From assembly GCF_964283195.1 (NCBI RefSeq), contig NZ_CAXYLH010000004.1: a DNA stretch of 64,000 nt; one strand, written 5' to 3'. How positions within the stretch are numbered: position 1 is the stretch's first letter; every line of letters starts with the position of its first letter. The notes below the pieces were generated by a model. That model searched no databases, was not told the origin of the DNA, and saw only the letters and a program-made list of their open reading frames with translations. This DNA comes from Paratractidigestivibacter sp003150175 (GTDB lineage Bacteria > Actinomycetota > Coriobacteriia > Coriobacteriales > Atopobiaceae). Shown here in pieces: positions 42,442 through 51,720 of this stretch. Both the position numbers and the translations under genes were made by a program.

Positions 42442-42906
42442 TTAGCGGATGCCCGCGGCGCCCCAGTTGGTCTGCATATACTGCCATAGGAAATAAACCG
42501 CGACAGCGAGGACGACGACCACGAGCACGAGGGCGAGGAACGTCTTCACGTTGGTGCGGCGCTCGCGCTTGACGAAGATGTCGCGACGGCCCTTGGGGAT
42601 CTCGAGGTACTGGCCGTAGTGCAAATCGCGGCGGAGCTTCTCGGCATCGGAGCGGGAGCGTTTGTACGAGTTGCCGCCGACGAGCGGGCCGCGGTTGGTG
42701 AAGTCGGAGTCGTGGGCGACCTGGGCGGGGTACTCCTCGCCGGAAGAGTCGAAGTCGCTCACCGTGCCGACGCTGCGGTGAGCCGGCCGCTGTCGAACGT
42801 AGGGCGCTTGCGCCTGCGGCTGTGTGGGGGCCGGCGCCTGGTGCTTGGGCGCGGGCCGCTCGCTCGTCGCTTCCTGCGCGTCGTTGATCTCGTTCTGCTC
42901 GTCCAT
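42442..42906 (-). CDS. Hypothetical tail-anchored membrane protein
   Basis: 154 residues from ATG at 42906; an earlier in-frame start would add about 27 residues. Hydrophilic N-terminus rich in Pro, Gln and Ala (KHQAPAPTQPQAQAPY), a basic region (YKRSRSDAEKLRRDLHYGQY) and one C-terminal helix (about 125-147) ending QTNWGAAGIR. No family recognised. Convergent with the PASTA operon and divergent from hsp20. Confidence 0.6.
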   Translation of the reverse strand: MDEQNEINDAQEATSERPAPKHQAPAPTQPQAQAPYVRQRPAHRSVGTVSDFDSSGEEYPAQVAHDSDFTNRGPLVGGNSYKRSRSDAEKLRRDLHYGQYLEIPKGRRDIFVKRERRTNVKTFLALVLVVVVLAVAVYFLWQYMQTNWGAAGIR

Positions 42907-43004
42907 TGCGATGGTCTTTCGCCTTTGATGCTCAACAATACGTCTCATTCTAACGCAGCAGGTCGACGGGGGCTTCCCCGCGGTCATTCTTCACAGCCCT
43001 AAAC

Positions 43005-43023
43005 CTAAGTCAATGACACTTAG
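43005..43023. promoter_or_regulatory. Heat-shock dyad upstream of hsp20 (candidate HspR site)
   Basis: Perfect CTAAGT-N7-ACTTAG inverted repeat. A GGGGCATAACT block follows at about 43083-43093, as at clpB but further away. A second imperfect CTAAG/CTTGAG pair lies at 43043-43059. Confidence 0.72.
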
Positions 43024-43157
43024 ATATGATGAGTATATGACGCTAAGAAAACTTGAGATTCACGGTTTAGAAGCCGGCCCGCGGGGCATAACTATCAATG
43101 TAACAAGGGGCGCCGGAACACCAGAACGCCCACAAGGTAATCAAAGGAGTGGTTACT

Positions 43158-43586
43158 ATGTCTAGCATGGTTCCTTACGATCGTCTCGCCCGTGGTCTGC
43201 GCACCTGGCCCTTCGACAGCTTCGACGATTTCTTCGGCGCACCTCTTGCCCAGCTCTCCAACGAGGGCGCGTTCAAGATGGACGTCGAGGACGCCGGCGA
43301 TAAGTACGTCGTCTCGGCCGAGCTCCCTGGCGTGAAGCGCGAGGAGATCGACGTCGAGCTCAACGAGGGCCGTCTGTCCATCAGCGTGGACAAGAAGGAG
43401 TCCGACGAGCAGAAGAACAAGAACTTCCTGTACAAGGAGACCGGCGAGTGGAGCGCCACGCGCGGCGTCTACCTCAAGGATGCTGCTTCCCAGGGCCTCT
43501 CGGCTAAGTTCGAGGGCGGCGTGCTGACCGTGAACGTCCCTAAGCAGGACCAGAACGCCAACGTCACGAAGGTCTCCATCGATTAG
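43158..43586 (+). CDS. Small heat-shock protein (Hsp20)
   Basis: ATP-independent holdase of 142 residues. N-terminal LARGLRTWPFDSFDDFFGAP, alpha-crystallin domain (about 35-135) with YVVSAELPGVKREEIDVEL and the conserved LSAKFEGGVLTVNVPK near the end. ATG is chosen with AAGGAG eight bases upstream. Monocistronic, terminated by a strong hairpin. Probable third member of the HspR regulon. Confidence 0.95.
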   Translation: MSSMVPYDRLARGLRTWPFDSFDDFFGAPLAQLSNEGAFKMDVEDAGDKYVVSAELPGVKREEIDVELNEGRLSISVDKKESDEQKNKNFLYKETGEWSATRGVYLKDAASQGLSAKFEGGVLTVNVPKQDQNANVTKVSID

Positions 43587-43629
43587 CGTTTGCCCGCGTC
43601 TAGCGTAGAGGCTGGCCAATCGTCCAACT

Positions 43630-43689
43630 AAAGCGGTGGGCCCGGTCCGGCGAGAAGAACTCTCGCTGAGCCGGGCCCACCGCTTTTTG
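43630..43689 (+). terminator. Terminator of hsp20
   Basis: Fifteen-base arms AAGCGGTGGGCCCGG and CCGGGCCCACCGCTT, plus an inner GCGAGA/TCTCGC stem, followed by TTTTTGTG. Confidence 0.88.
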
Positions 43690-43721
43690 TGTCGACGCTG
43701 GGCTTGCCGAGCGCAGACGCG

Positions 43722-44528
43722 CTACCACACCGTCATCGGCCAGTCCTGGGCGGCGGCGCAGATGCTCAGCAGCCCGTCGGGTGTGCGGGCCTCGGTCCAG
43801 GCATCGTTGGCCGCCTCGGCGCCGACGGCCTCGGCGAGCGTGCGCACGCAGACGCTCGGCCGGTTGTTCTCCTGCGAGAGGTGCATGGCCACGACGGTCT
43901 CGGTGTCCTCGTCGATGAGGTCGCGCAGCGCCTCGGCCGCCTGCGCGTTCGAGAGGTGCCCCCGGTCGCCGCCCACGCGCTCCTTGAGGTAGGCGGGGTA
44001 GGGGCCGGTCGCCAGCATGCGCTCGTCGTGGTTGGACTCGAGCGCGAGGACCCGCACGCCAAAGAGCGCGTCTGCGGCCTCGGGCGTGAGCGTGCCGGTG
44101 TCGGTGCAGAAGCCGATCGCGTCGTCGTCGGTCTCGAAGCGGAAGCACATCGGGTCGGCGACGTCGTGGCTCGTGGGGAAGCAGCGCACGTGCATGCCGG
44201 CGAGGTCGAGCTCGTCTGTGTGGCCCACGATCTCGAACGGCAGGCCACAGAGGTCCTTGCGCGCTCCCACGGTGCCGGCCGTGGCGAACATCGGCGCGTC
44301 GAGGTGCTTGGAGACGACGGGCAGGCCGCGGGTGTGGTCGCCGTGCTCGTGGGTGAGGAGCACGGCGACCACGCGCGCAAGGTCGAGCCCGAGCTCTCCT
44401 GCGCGCTCGAGGAGCGCCTTGCGCGTGATCCCGCAGTCCACGAGCACGAAGCCGTCGGGACCCTCTACCAGGGCCGCGTTACCTTTCGATCCGCTCGCGA
44501 GCACATGAAGGTGAATCTGCGGGTACAT
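43722..44528 (-). CDS. MBL-fold hydrolase, YycJ/WalJ-like
   Basis: Metallo-beta-lactamase fold hydrolase, 268 residues. Begins HLHVLASGSKGNAALVEG, as in YycJ. Metal site LLTHEHGDHTRGL (HxHxDH), second His in FPTSHDVAD, Asp in FCTDTGTL and final His in VAMHLSQEN. WalJ/YycJ relatives are 5'-3' exonucleases that act in mismatch repair in Bacillus anthracis and are linked to cell-wall signalling by gene order. ATG is chosen with GAGGA five bases upstream. Divergent from tilS. Confidence 0.88.
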   Translation of the reverse strand: MYPQIHLHVLASGSKGNAALVEGPDGFVLVDCGITRKALLERAGELGLDLARVVAVLLTHEHGDHTRGLPVVSKHLDAPMFATAGTVGARKDLCGLPFEIVGHTDELDLAGMHVRCFPTSHDVADPMCFRFETDDDAIGFCTDTGTLTPEAADALFGVRVLALESNHDERMLATGPYPAYLKERVGGDRGHLSNAQAAEALRDLIDEDTETVVAMHLSQENNRPSVCVRTLAEAVGAEAANDAWTEARTPDGLLSICAAAQDWPMTVW

Positions 44529-44600
44529 CAAGTTCCTCTTTCTGGGCCATCGGTCACGCTAAACTGCCAATGGACACAATACACGTCGGGGGAGACAACA

Positions 44601-46139
44601 ATGCCGAGCGTCTCACGCAGATACGCCACCTCGCGCCAGAGGTTCGAGCGGCCGAGCGGCCGGGCGGACGAGGAGCTGCGCGCGCCCGTCGTGCTCATGG
44701 TCTCGGGCGGGGCCGACTCGACGGCGCTGCTCGTGCTCGCCGCGACCTCCGCGCTCGACATCGACGACGGGCGCGGGACCGCGCGCATCGCCCGCGAGCG
44801 CCTGCACGTGCTCCATGTGAACCACCAGCTCAGGGGCCTGGACGCCGAGGAGGACGAGGAGGCCGTCCGCGAGCTGTCGGCGCGCTTCGGCATCCCGTGC
44901 GACGTGCGGCGCGTGGACGTGGCCGAGCTCGCCGCGGCGGGCGACGGCAACGTGGAGAACGCGGGTCGCGTTGCGCGCTACGCCGCCGCCGTCGAGCTCG
45001 CCAACGAGCTCTGCGCTGAGGTCGGCTGCCCGCGGTCGGCGGCGCGGATCCTCACGGCGCACACCGCCGACGACCGGGCCGAGACCTTCTTTATGAACGC
45101 GATCCGCGGCACGGGGGCGGCCGGGCTCTCGTCGATTCCGCGGCGGCGCAACCGCATCGTGCGGCCGCTGCTCGACCGTACGCACGACGAGCTCTGTGAG
45201 CTGCTGCGCGTGCGCGGCATCGTCTGGCGGGAGGACGCGACCAACGCGGACACCCGCTACCTGCGCGCCTTTGTGCGCCACGAGGTGATGCCGGTGGCCC
45301 GCGAGCGCAACCCGCGCCTGTCCGCGAGCCTGGCCACGACCTGCGACATCCTCTCGGACGAGGATGCCTACCTCACGTCGGTGGCCTCCCGCGCGCTGCG
45401 CGACCTCACGCGCCGCGCGGACCCGGGCCTCGTGGCGCTCGACGCCGCGCGGCTCGCCGCGACCGAGGTGGCCATCGCGCGGCGCGTCGTGCGCGCGGCC
45501 ATCCTCGAGGTTTGCCCCGAGGCCAGGCTCGAGGCTCGCCACATAGCCTCTGTACTGCGGATCGTTGCCGCGGGGGAGGGGTCTGCGACCATCCCGATGG
45601 GCGTCGACGCGCGCGTGGCCTTCGGGCTGCTTGTGCTGCGCGGCCGTACCGCCTCGCGCGACGTCGTCGCGGCGTGGCTCGAGGTCGCGGGGACAGACGG
45701 CCAGCGCTGCCCCGGCGACGCGGGGGAGCTCGCGCTCGCCGACGGCCGCGTCCTGCGCGCACGCCTGCGTCCGGCGCCTACAGCGACCGACCTGCCCGCG
45801 CTCGCCCGTGCCCACGGCCTGGAGTGGGCGGGCGAGTCGGTGCTCCTGGACGCCGAGGCGGCGGGCATCGACGCCACGGTGGGCGGCAGGCTCTGGGTCG
45901 ACGGCCCGCGCCCCGGCGACGTGCTCTGCCCGCTGGGCATGCATGGCCAGTCAAAAAAGCTCTCCGACCTGCTCAATTCCGCACGCGTCCCCGCGGCCGA
46001 GAAGCCCGCCGTCCCGGTGGTTCGCGCCGCGCCGTCGGGACCGGTGGTCTGGGTGGCCGGCGTCCGCGCCGACGAGCGGTGCCGCGTCACGGCCGCGACG
46101 CGCTTCTTGTTGGAGCTGGCGTTCGAGTCTTCGCGTTAA
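44601..46139 (+). CDS. tilS: tRNA(Ile)-lysidine synthase
   Basis: Forms lysidine at C34 of tRNA-Ile(CAU), an essential step. 512 residues. PP-loop VLMVSGGADSTALLVLA, HVNHQLRGLDAEEDE, AHTADDRAETFFMNAIRGTG and the C-terminal TilS domain with GQSKKLSDLLNSARVPAAEK. The ATG has GGGGGAG nine bases upstream. tilS-hpt-ftsH is a widely conserved order. The open frame continues far upstream only as a shadow of the MBL gene. Confidence 0.94.
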   Translation: MPSVSRRYATSRQRFERPSGRADEELRAPVVLMVSGGADSTALLVLAATSALDIDDGRGTARIARERLHVLHVNHQLRGLDAEEDEEAVRELSARFGIPCDVRRVDVAELAAAGDGNVENAGRVARYAAAVELANELCAEVGCPRSAARILTAHTADDRAETFFMNAIRGTGAAGLSSIPRRRNRIVRPLLDRTHDELCELLRVRGIVWREDATNADTRYLRAFVRHEVMPVARERNPRLSASLATTCDILSDEDAYLTSVASRALRDLTRRADPGLVALDAARLAATEVAIARRVVRAAILEVCPEARLEARHIASVLRIVAAGEGSATIPMGVDARVAFGLLVLRGRTASRDVVAAWLEVAGTDGQRCPGDAGELALADGRVLRARLRPAPTATDLPALARAHGLEWAGESVLLDAEAAGIDATVGGRLWVDGPRPGDVLCPLGMHGQSKKLSDLLNSARVPAAEKPAVPVVRAAPSGPVVWVAGVRADERCRVTAATRFLLELAFESSR

Positions 46140-46258
46140 ATGCCTGCTTGAATCCGCAGCTCGCGCGGGCTGGGTGTATCCTTATGACCTGTATCGGCAG
46201 ACGCCGGGCCGCGCGCCTCGGCGCCGCCCTCGCGCACAATCCCAGGAAGGGGACGCTC

Positions 46259-46807
46259 ATGGAGGCACTGCACCCGGACGTTTCGGAAGTCGTGCTCAGC
46301 GAACAGGACATCAAGGACATCGTCGCCCGCATGGGCAAGGAGATCACCGCCGACTATAAGGACAAGAACCCCCTGGTCGTGGCGGTGCTCAAGGGCGCGG
46401 TCGTCTTTACCGCCGACATCATGCGCGCCATCGACTGCCCGATCGCCATCGACTTCATGGCCGTCTCGAGCTACGGCGACGGCGCAAAGAGCTCCGGCGT
46501 CGTCCGCATCGTCAAGGACCTCGACACAAAGATCGAGGGTCGCGACGTGCTCATCGTCGAGGACATCCTCGACTCCGGCCTCACGCTCTCCTACCTGATT
46601 CGCATGCTCGAGGCCCGCGGCGCCAAGTCCGTCCGCGTCGCCGCCTTCCTGGTCAAGGACGTCGAGGGCAAGAAGCCTGCGGTGCACCCGCAGTACGTCG
46701 GCTCCCACGTGCCCGACGAGTTCATCGTCGGCTACGGCCTCGACTATGCCGAGCGCTACCGCAACCTGCCCTACATCGGCATCCTCAAGCCCGAGGTCTA
46801 CAGCTGA
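46259..46807 (+). CDS. hpt: Hypoxanthine phosphoribosyltransferase
   Basis: Purine salvage: converts hypoxanthine or guanine plus PRPP to IMP or GMP. 182 residues. PRPP-binding loop VLIVEDILDSGLTLSYL, PPi loop LKGAVVF, flexible loop SSYGDGAKSSG and the purine-binding Asp in YGLDYAERYRNLP. ATG with GGAAGGGG upstream. Middle gene of tilS-hpt-ftsH. Confidence 0.96.
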   Translation: MEALHPDVSEVVLSEQDIKDIVARMGKEITADYKDKNPLVVAVLKGAVVFTADIMRAIDCPIAIDFMAVSSYGDGAKSSGVVRIVKDLDTKIEGRDVLIVEDILDSGLTLSYLIRMLEARGAKSVRVAAFLVKDVEGKKPAVHPQYVGSHVPDEFIVGYGLDYAERYRNLPYIGILKPEVYS

Positions 46808-46947
46808 TCTGCCGGTCGCTGAACCGCCGGCGGCGCCGGGCGCCTGGTCACATCGAGCCTACGGCCGCGCCGATCTGCGGGCCGCGCCGATCCGTCGGCC
46901 GCGCGCCCGCTCGTCTTTTTTACCTGAATTAGCAAGGAGCCCTGCTT

Positions 46948-48864
46948 TTGTCTGACAAGCCCGAGAAACCGAACAAGCAGCTGCCCGTTCCGGACGGCCC
47001 GGAGGGCAAGAACCCCTACGGAATCGCGCTGGTCATCGCCATCGCCGTCGCGATCTACCTGATCGTCACCATGGGCGGCAACCCCTTCGCCGCCCAGCAG
47101 CAGGTGGACACCCTCCCCACGAACGAGTTCGTCAACGCCGTCAACGACGACCGCGTGACCGAGGTCACCTACAAGACCTCCGACGGATCGGTCACGGGCG
47201 AGTACTGGCCCTCGGGGTCCGGCAAGAACGACGACTCCAAGCTGGTCAAGTACAAGACCTTCTATGTGGGCGCCGATTCGCTCGACGAGCTCATGGCCTC
47301 CCACTCCGGCATCAAGTTTACCATCGATACCTCCGACGGCTCCCTGCTCGAGACCGTGCTCGTCTCGGTCGTGCCGACGCTTCTGCTCGTGGGCGTCTTT
47401 GTGTTCTACATGCGCCGCATCGGCGAGCAGAACGGCCGCACGATGTCCTTCGGCAAGACCAAGGCCCAGACCACCGAGGAGGAGCGCCCCAAGGTCAAGT
47501 TCTCCGACGTCGCGGGCATCGACGAGGCCGTCGAGGAGCTCCAGGAGGTGCGCGACTTCCTGCAGGATCCCGAGCGCTACCACAAGATGGGCGCCAAGAT
47601 CCCGCACGGGCTTTTGCTCGTCGGCCCTCCGGGCACGGGCAAGACGCTGCTGGCCAAGGCCGTCGCCGGCGAGGCGGGCGTCCCGTTCTTCTCGATCTCT
47701 GGCTCCGACTTCGTCGAGATGTTCGTCGGCGTGGGCGCTTCCCGCGTGCGCGACCTCTTTAAGCAGGCCAAGGCTGCCGCGCCCTGCATCATCTTCATCG
47801 ACGAGATCGACGCGGTCGGCCGCCAGCGCGGCGCCGGCCTCGGCGGCGGGCACGACGAGCGCGAGCAGACCCTGAACCAGCTCCTCGTCGAGATGGACGG
47901 CTTCGAGGACTCCTCGGCCGTCATCCTCATCGCCGCCACCAACCGCCCCGACATCCTCGACCCGGCCCTGCTGCGCCCCGGCCGCTTCGACCGTCGCGTG
48001 ACGGTCGACCGCCCCGACGTCCGCGGCCGCGAGAAGATCCTGCGCGTCCACGCGGAGAACAAGCCCTTCGCCGAGTCCGTCGACTTCGAGCGCCTGGCCA
48101 AGATCACCCCGGGCTTCACGGGCGCCGACCTGGCGAACCTCTGCAACGAGGCCGCGCTCCTGGCCGCGCGCCGTCGCCGCGCCTGCATCGGCCCCGACGA
48201 GGTCGAGGAGGCCATGGAGCGCGTGATGGCCGGCCCTGAGCGCAAGAGCCGCGTCATCACCGAGAAGGAGCGCAAGACCATCGCCTACCACGAGAGCGGC
48301 CACGCAATGGTGGGCCACGTGCTCGAGAACTCCGACCCCATCCACAAGATCTCGATCATCGCGCGCGGGCAGGCGCTCGGCTACACCATGCAGGTGCCCG
48401 AGGAGGACCACTTCCTCCAGACGCGCGAGGGCATGCTCGACCAGATCGCGGTACTGCTCGGCGGGCGCACGGCCGAGGAGATCTTCTGCGACGACATCAC
48501 CACCGGCGCGAGCAACGACCTCGAGCGCGCGACCAAGCTGGCGCGCGAGATGGTCACCCGCTACGGCATGAGCGAGGAGCTCGGCACGCAGGTCTTCGGC
48601 GAGGCGCAGCACGAGGTCTTCCTCGGCCGCGACTACGCGCAGAAGAACGACTTCAGCGCTGAGACCGCCAAGCGCATCGACGACGAGATCGAGCGCATCA
48701 TGCGCGAGGCGCACGACCGTGCCCGCGAGGTCCTGGCCGACCGCGTGGATCAGATGGACACCATGGCGCGCGTCCTGCTCGAGCGCGAGACCGTCGAGGG
48801 CCCCGCCGTCGACGCGCTCCTGAACGGCACGTGGGACGAGTACGAGGCCAGCGAGAAGAAATAA
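46948..48864 (+). CDS. ftsH: ATP-dependent zinc metalloprotease FtsH
   Basis: Membrane AAA+ protease that degrades unassembled membrane proteins and regulators. 638 residues. Helix 1 (about 27-47), external domain, helix 2 (about 130-150), Walker A GPPGTGKT, Walker B CIIFIDEIDAVG, second region of homology ATNRPDILDPALLRPGRFDR (exactly 20), zinc site AYHESGHAMVGH and downstream Asp. TTG start with AAGGAG nine bases upstream. The hairpin at 48891-48944 follows. Confidence 0.96.
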   Translation: MSDKPEKPNKQLPVPDGPEGKNPYGIALVIAIAVAIYLIVTMGGNPFAAQQQVDTLPTNEFVNAVNDDRVTEVTYKTSDGSVTGEYWPSGSGKNDDSKLVKYKTFYVGADSLDELMASHSGIKFTIDTSDGSLLETVLVSVVPTLLLVGVFVFYMRRIGEQNGRTMSFGKTKAQTTEEERPKVKFSDVAGIDEAVEELQEVRDFLQDPERYHKMGAKIPHGLLLVGPPGTGKTLLAKAVAGEAGVPFFSISGSDFVEMFVGVGASRVRDLFKQAKAAAPCIIFIDEIDAVGRQRGAGLGGGHDEREQTLNQLLVEMDGFEDSSAVILIAATNRPDILDPALLRPGRFDRRVTVDRPDVRGREKILRVHAENKPFAESVDFERLAKITPGFTGADLANLCNEAALLAARRRRACIGPDEVEEAMERVMAGPERKSRVITEKERKTIAYHESGHAMVGHVLENSDPIHKISIIARGQALGYTMQVPEEDHFLQTREGMLDQIAVLLGGRTAEEIFCDDITTGASNDLERATKLAREMVTRYGMSEELGTQVFGEAQHEVFLGRDYAQKNDFSAETAKRIDDEIERIMREAHDRAREVLADRVDQMDTMARVLLERETVEGPAVDALLNGTWDEYEASEKK

Positions 48865-48890
48865 CCTGCTCCGCAGACGGGCATCGGCTT

Positions 48891-48944
48891 GAGGACGGGC
48901 GCGGGATCGGCACGCGGTTGCGCGCTGATTTCGCGCCCGTCCTC
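48891..48944 (+). terminator. Hairpin after ftsH
   Basis: Thirteen-base perfect arms GAGGACGGGCGCG and CGCGCCCGTCCTC with a 28-base loop; CTATTGG follows, so T-poor. Confidence 0.6.
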
Positions 48945-49002
48945 CTATTGGCGCCAGAGTAAAATCGAGGCCACGACACCTTACTTATTTATGGGGGCAG
49001 CC

Positions 49003-50184
49003 ATGAGCATCAACGAGAAGAGCTACGCCTACGGCGCGCAGAAGTCGTCGATCCGCGAGATCGCGGCGTACGGCGCGCAGCGCAAGGCCGAGATTGGCGC
49101 CGAGAACGTCTACGACTTCAGCCTCGGCAACCCGTCCATCCCCGCGCCCGATGCCGTGCGCGCCTCCATCGAGCGCTCGCTCGAGCTGCCGCCCGCGCAG
49201 CTCCATGGCTACACCCCGGCACCCGGCCTGCCCGTCGCTCGCGAGGCCGTGGCCGCGAGCCTGAACCGTCGCTTCGGTACCTCCTACGCTGCCGGCGACG
49301 TGTACCTGACCTGTGGCGCCGCTGCGTCTCTTTCCATCAGCTTCAACGCCGTCGTGAACCCGGGCGACGAGGTCATCGTCATCGCGCCGTACTTCCCTGA
49401 GTACCGCGTGTGGATCGAGACCGCCGGCGCGACCTGCGTCGAGGTCATGGCCGACGCCTCCACGTTCCAGATCGACGTCGCCGCGGTCGCCTCTGCCGTC
49501 AATGAGCGCACGAAGGCCGTCGTCATCAACTCGCCGAACAACCCCGTCGGCTCCGTTTACGCCGAGCAGAACCTCCGCGACCTCTCCGCTGCGCTCGCCG
49601 CTGCCGAGGAGCGCCTGGGCACGCAGATCTACCTCGTGGCCGACGAGCCCTACCGCGAGATCACCTACGGCGCCGAGGTGCCCTGGGTGCCCGTCATCTA
49701 CGACCGCACCATCGTCTGCTACTCCTACTCAAAGAGCCTCAGCCTGCCGGGCGAGCGCATCGGCTGGGTGCTCGTGCCCAACACGAACCCTGATCACGAC
49801 AAGCTTGTGCTCGCGGTCGCCGGCGCTGGCCGCAAGCTGGGCTTCGTTTGCGCCCCGGCCATTTTCCAGCGCGTGGTGATCGACTGCATCGACGAGCCTT
49901 CCGACGTGGAGGCCTACGCCGAGAACCGCCGCGCCCTCACCGAGGGGCTCTCGGCGCTCGGCTACGAGTTCATCGAGCCGCAGGGCGCCTTCTACCTGTG
50001 GGTCAAGGCGCTCGAGCCCGACGCCAACGCGTTCTTCGAGCGCGCGAAGTCGTTCGAGCTGTTGCCTGTGCCGTCCGACTCCTTCGGTTGCCCGGGCTGG
50101 GTCCGCGTCGGCTACTGCGTCGCTCACGAGACCATCGTCAACTCGATGCCGGCTTGGAAGAAGCTCGCGGAGTCGTACAAGTAA
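49003..50184 (+). CDS. PLP-dependent aminotransferase, class I/II
   Basis: Fold-type I aminotransferase, 393 residues. PLP Lys in YSYSKSLSLPGERIGW; NSPNNPVGSVY and DEPYREITYG hold the other cofactor residues; the substrate-carboxylate Arg is in GWVRVGYC. It is close in layout to aspartate/aromatic aminotransferases, but the substrate cannot be fixed. ATG 49003 has GGGGG at the right distance; an in-frame ATG four codons upstream would include that RBS. Confidence 0.9.
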   Translation: MSINEKSYAYGAQKSSIREIAAYGAQRKAEIGAENVYDFSLGNPSIPAPDAVRASIERSLELPPAQLHGYTPAPGLPVAREAVAASLNRRFGTSYAAGDVYLTCGAAASLSISFNAVVNPGDEVIVIAPYFPEYRVWIETAGATCVEVMADASTFQIDVAAVASAVNERTKAVVINSPNNPVGSVYAEQNLRDLSAALAAAEERLGTQIYLVADEPYREITYGAEVPWVPVIYDRTIVCYSYSKSLSLPGERIGWVLVPNTNPDHDKLVLAVAGAGRKLGFVCAPAIFQRVVIDCIDEPSDVEAYAENRRALTEGLSALGYEFIEPQGAFYLWVKALEPDANAFFERAKSFELLPVPSDSFGCPGWVRVGYCVAHETIVNSMPAWKKLAESYK

Positions 50185-50317
50185 GCGCCAACAAGCCAAG
50201 ATTGTCCGTCCAGCCTGCCGGTCCAGCCCGTCTGAGGTGGCGAGTGTTCTTCTCGCCAATTCAGGCAGGCTGAAATAGCGGGCGCGTGGTATAGTCCGTC
50301 TCGACAACTGCATATCG

Positions 50318-50410
50318 TCCAGGGGAGCTGGGACATACGGCCCGGCTGAGAGGAGCGACCCCAAGCCGCTCGACCCTTGAACCTGATGCGGGCAATTCCG
50401 ACGAAGGGAG
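50318..50410 (+). promoter_or_regulatory. TPP riboswitch (THI element)
   Basis: Conserved core present: GGGGAGCTGGG, GGCTGAGAGG, GACCCTTGAACCTGATG, GGCAATTCCGACGAAGGGAG. The closing strand GAAGGGAG is also the RBS of thiC (five bases before its ATG), so binding of thiamine pyrophosphate likely hides the RBS and stops translation of the operon. Confidence 0.96.
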
Positions 50411-50415
50411 TGCGT

Positions 50416-51720
50416 ATGACGCAGATCGATGCCGCACGTCGCGGCGAGATCACCCCACAAATCGCGCAAGTGGCCAAAGACGAGTTCCGTGACCCGGAGT
50501 TCGTCCGCGAAGGCGTGGCCGCCGGCCGTATCGCCATTCCGGCGAACATCAACCACGAGAACCTCCACGCCCACGGCGTGGGCGAGGGCCTTCGCACGAA
50601 GGTCAACGTTAACCTGGGCATCTCCGGCGACATCCAGGACGCCCCCCAGGAGTGGGAGAAGGTCGCCATCGCCGAGAAGTTCGGCGCTGACGCCATCATG
50701 GACCTCTCCAACTCCGGCAAGACGCGCGTGTTCCGTCGCCAGCTCATCGAGAAGACCCCGCTGATGGTCGGCACCGTTCCCATGTACGACGCGATCGGCT
50801 ATCTCGAGACCCCGCTCGTCAAGCTTACCGGCGACGACCTGCTGCGCGTCGTGAGGGCGCACGCCGAGGACGGCGTCGACTTCATGACGATCCACGCCGG
50901 CTTCAACCGCCGCGTGCTCGACACCTTCATGGAGACGGGCCGCCTTACCAACATCGTCTCGCGCGGCGGAAGCCTGCTGTTCGGCTGGATGATGACCACC
51001 GGCAAGGAGAACCCCTTCTACGAGCGCTTCGACGAGGTGCTCGAGATTTGCCACGAGTACGACGTGACCATCAGCCTGGGCGACGCCTGCCGCGGCGGCT
51101 CGACCTACGACGCCACGGACGCGTCCGAGGTGGCGGAGCTCGTCGAGCTGGGTAAGCTCACCAAGCGCGCCTGGGACGCCGGCGTCCAGGTGGTCGTCGA
51201 GGGCCCGGGCCACATGGCCTTGGACGAGGTCGCCGCAAACATGAAGCTCCAGAAGCGCCTGTGCCACAACGCCCCGTTCTACGTGCTCGGGCCCCTTGTG
51301 ACGGACATCGCGCCTGGCTACGACCACATCACCGCCGCTATCGGCGGGGCTGTGGCGGCAAGCACCGGCGCCGACTGGCTCTGTTATGTGACGCCCGCCG
51401 AGCACCTGAGGCTCCCCGACGCCAACGACGTCCGCGAGGGCCTCGTGGCCACGCGCATCGCCGCCCACGCCGCCGACATTGCCAAGGGCGTCCCGCATGC
51501 CCGCGACATCGACAACAAGATGAGCGCCGCCCGCCGCCGTGTGGACTGGGACGGCATGTGGGAGTGCGCCCTCGATCCGGAGCGCGCGCAGGAGATCTTG
51601 GCCCAGGCCCCGCCCTCGGAGGACGGCACCTGCACGATGTGCGGCAAGATGTGCGCTGCGCGTACCGTCAACCGCATCATGGAGGGCCTGACCATCGACC
51701 TTGGAGAGGATGAGAAATAA
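50416..51720 (+). CDS. thiC: Phosphomethylpyrimidine synthase ThiC
   Basis: Radical-SAM enzyme converting AIR to HMP phosphate for thiamine. 434 residues, the shorter bacterial type without the N-terminal extension. Metal and substrate residues in SGKTRVFRRQ, HAGFNRRVL, SLGDACRGG and GPGHM; C-terminal cluster motif CTMCGKMCA. ATG is set by the riboswitch/RBS. The stop overlaps the thiM ATG by one base. Confidence 0.97.
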   Translation: MTQIDAARRGEITPQIAQVAKDEFRDPEFVREGVAAGRIAIPANINHENLHAHGVGEGLRTKVNVNLGISGDIQDAPQEWEKVAIAEKFGADAIMDLSNSGKTRVFRRQLIEKTPLMVGTVPMYDAIGYLETPLVKLTGDDLLRVVRAHAEDGVDFMTIHAGFNRRVLDTFMETGRLTNIVSRGGSLLFGWMMTTGKENPFYERFDEVLEICHEYDVTISLGDACRGGSTYDATDASEVAELVELGKLTKRAWDAGVQVVVEGPGHMALDEVAANMKLQKRLCHNAPFYVLGPLVTDIAPGYDHITAAIGGAVAASTGADWLCYVTPAEHLRLPDANDVREGLVATRIAAHAADIAKGVPHARDIDNKMSAARRRVDWDGMWECALDPERAQEILAQAPPSEDGTCTMCGKMCAARTVNRIMEGLTIDLGEDEK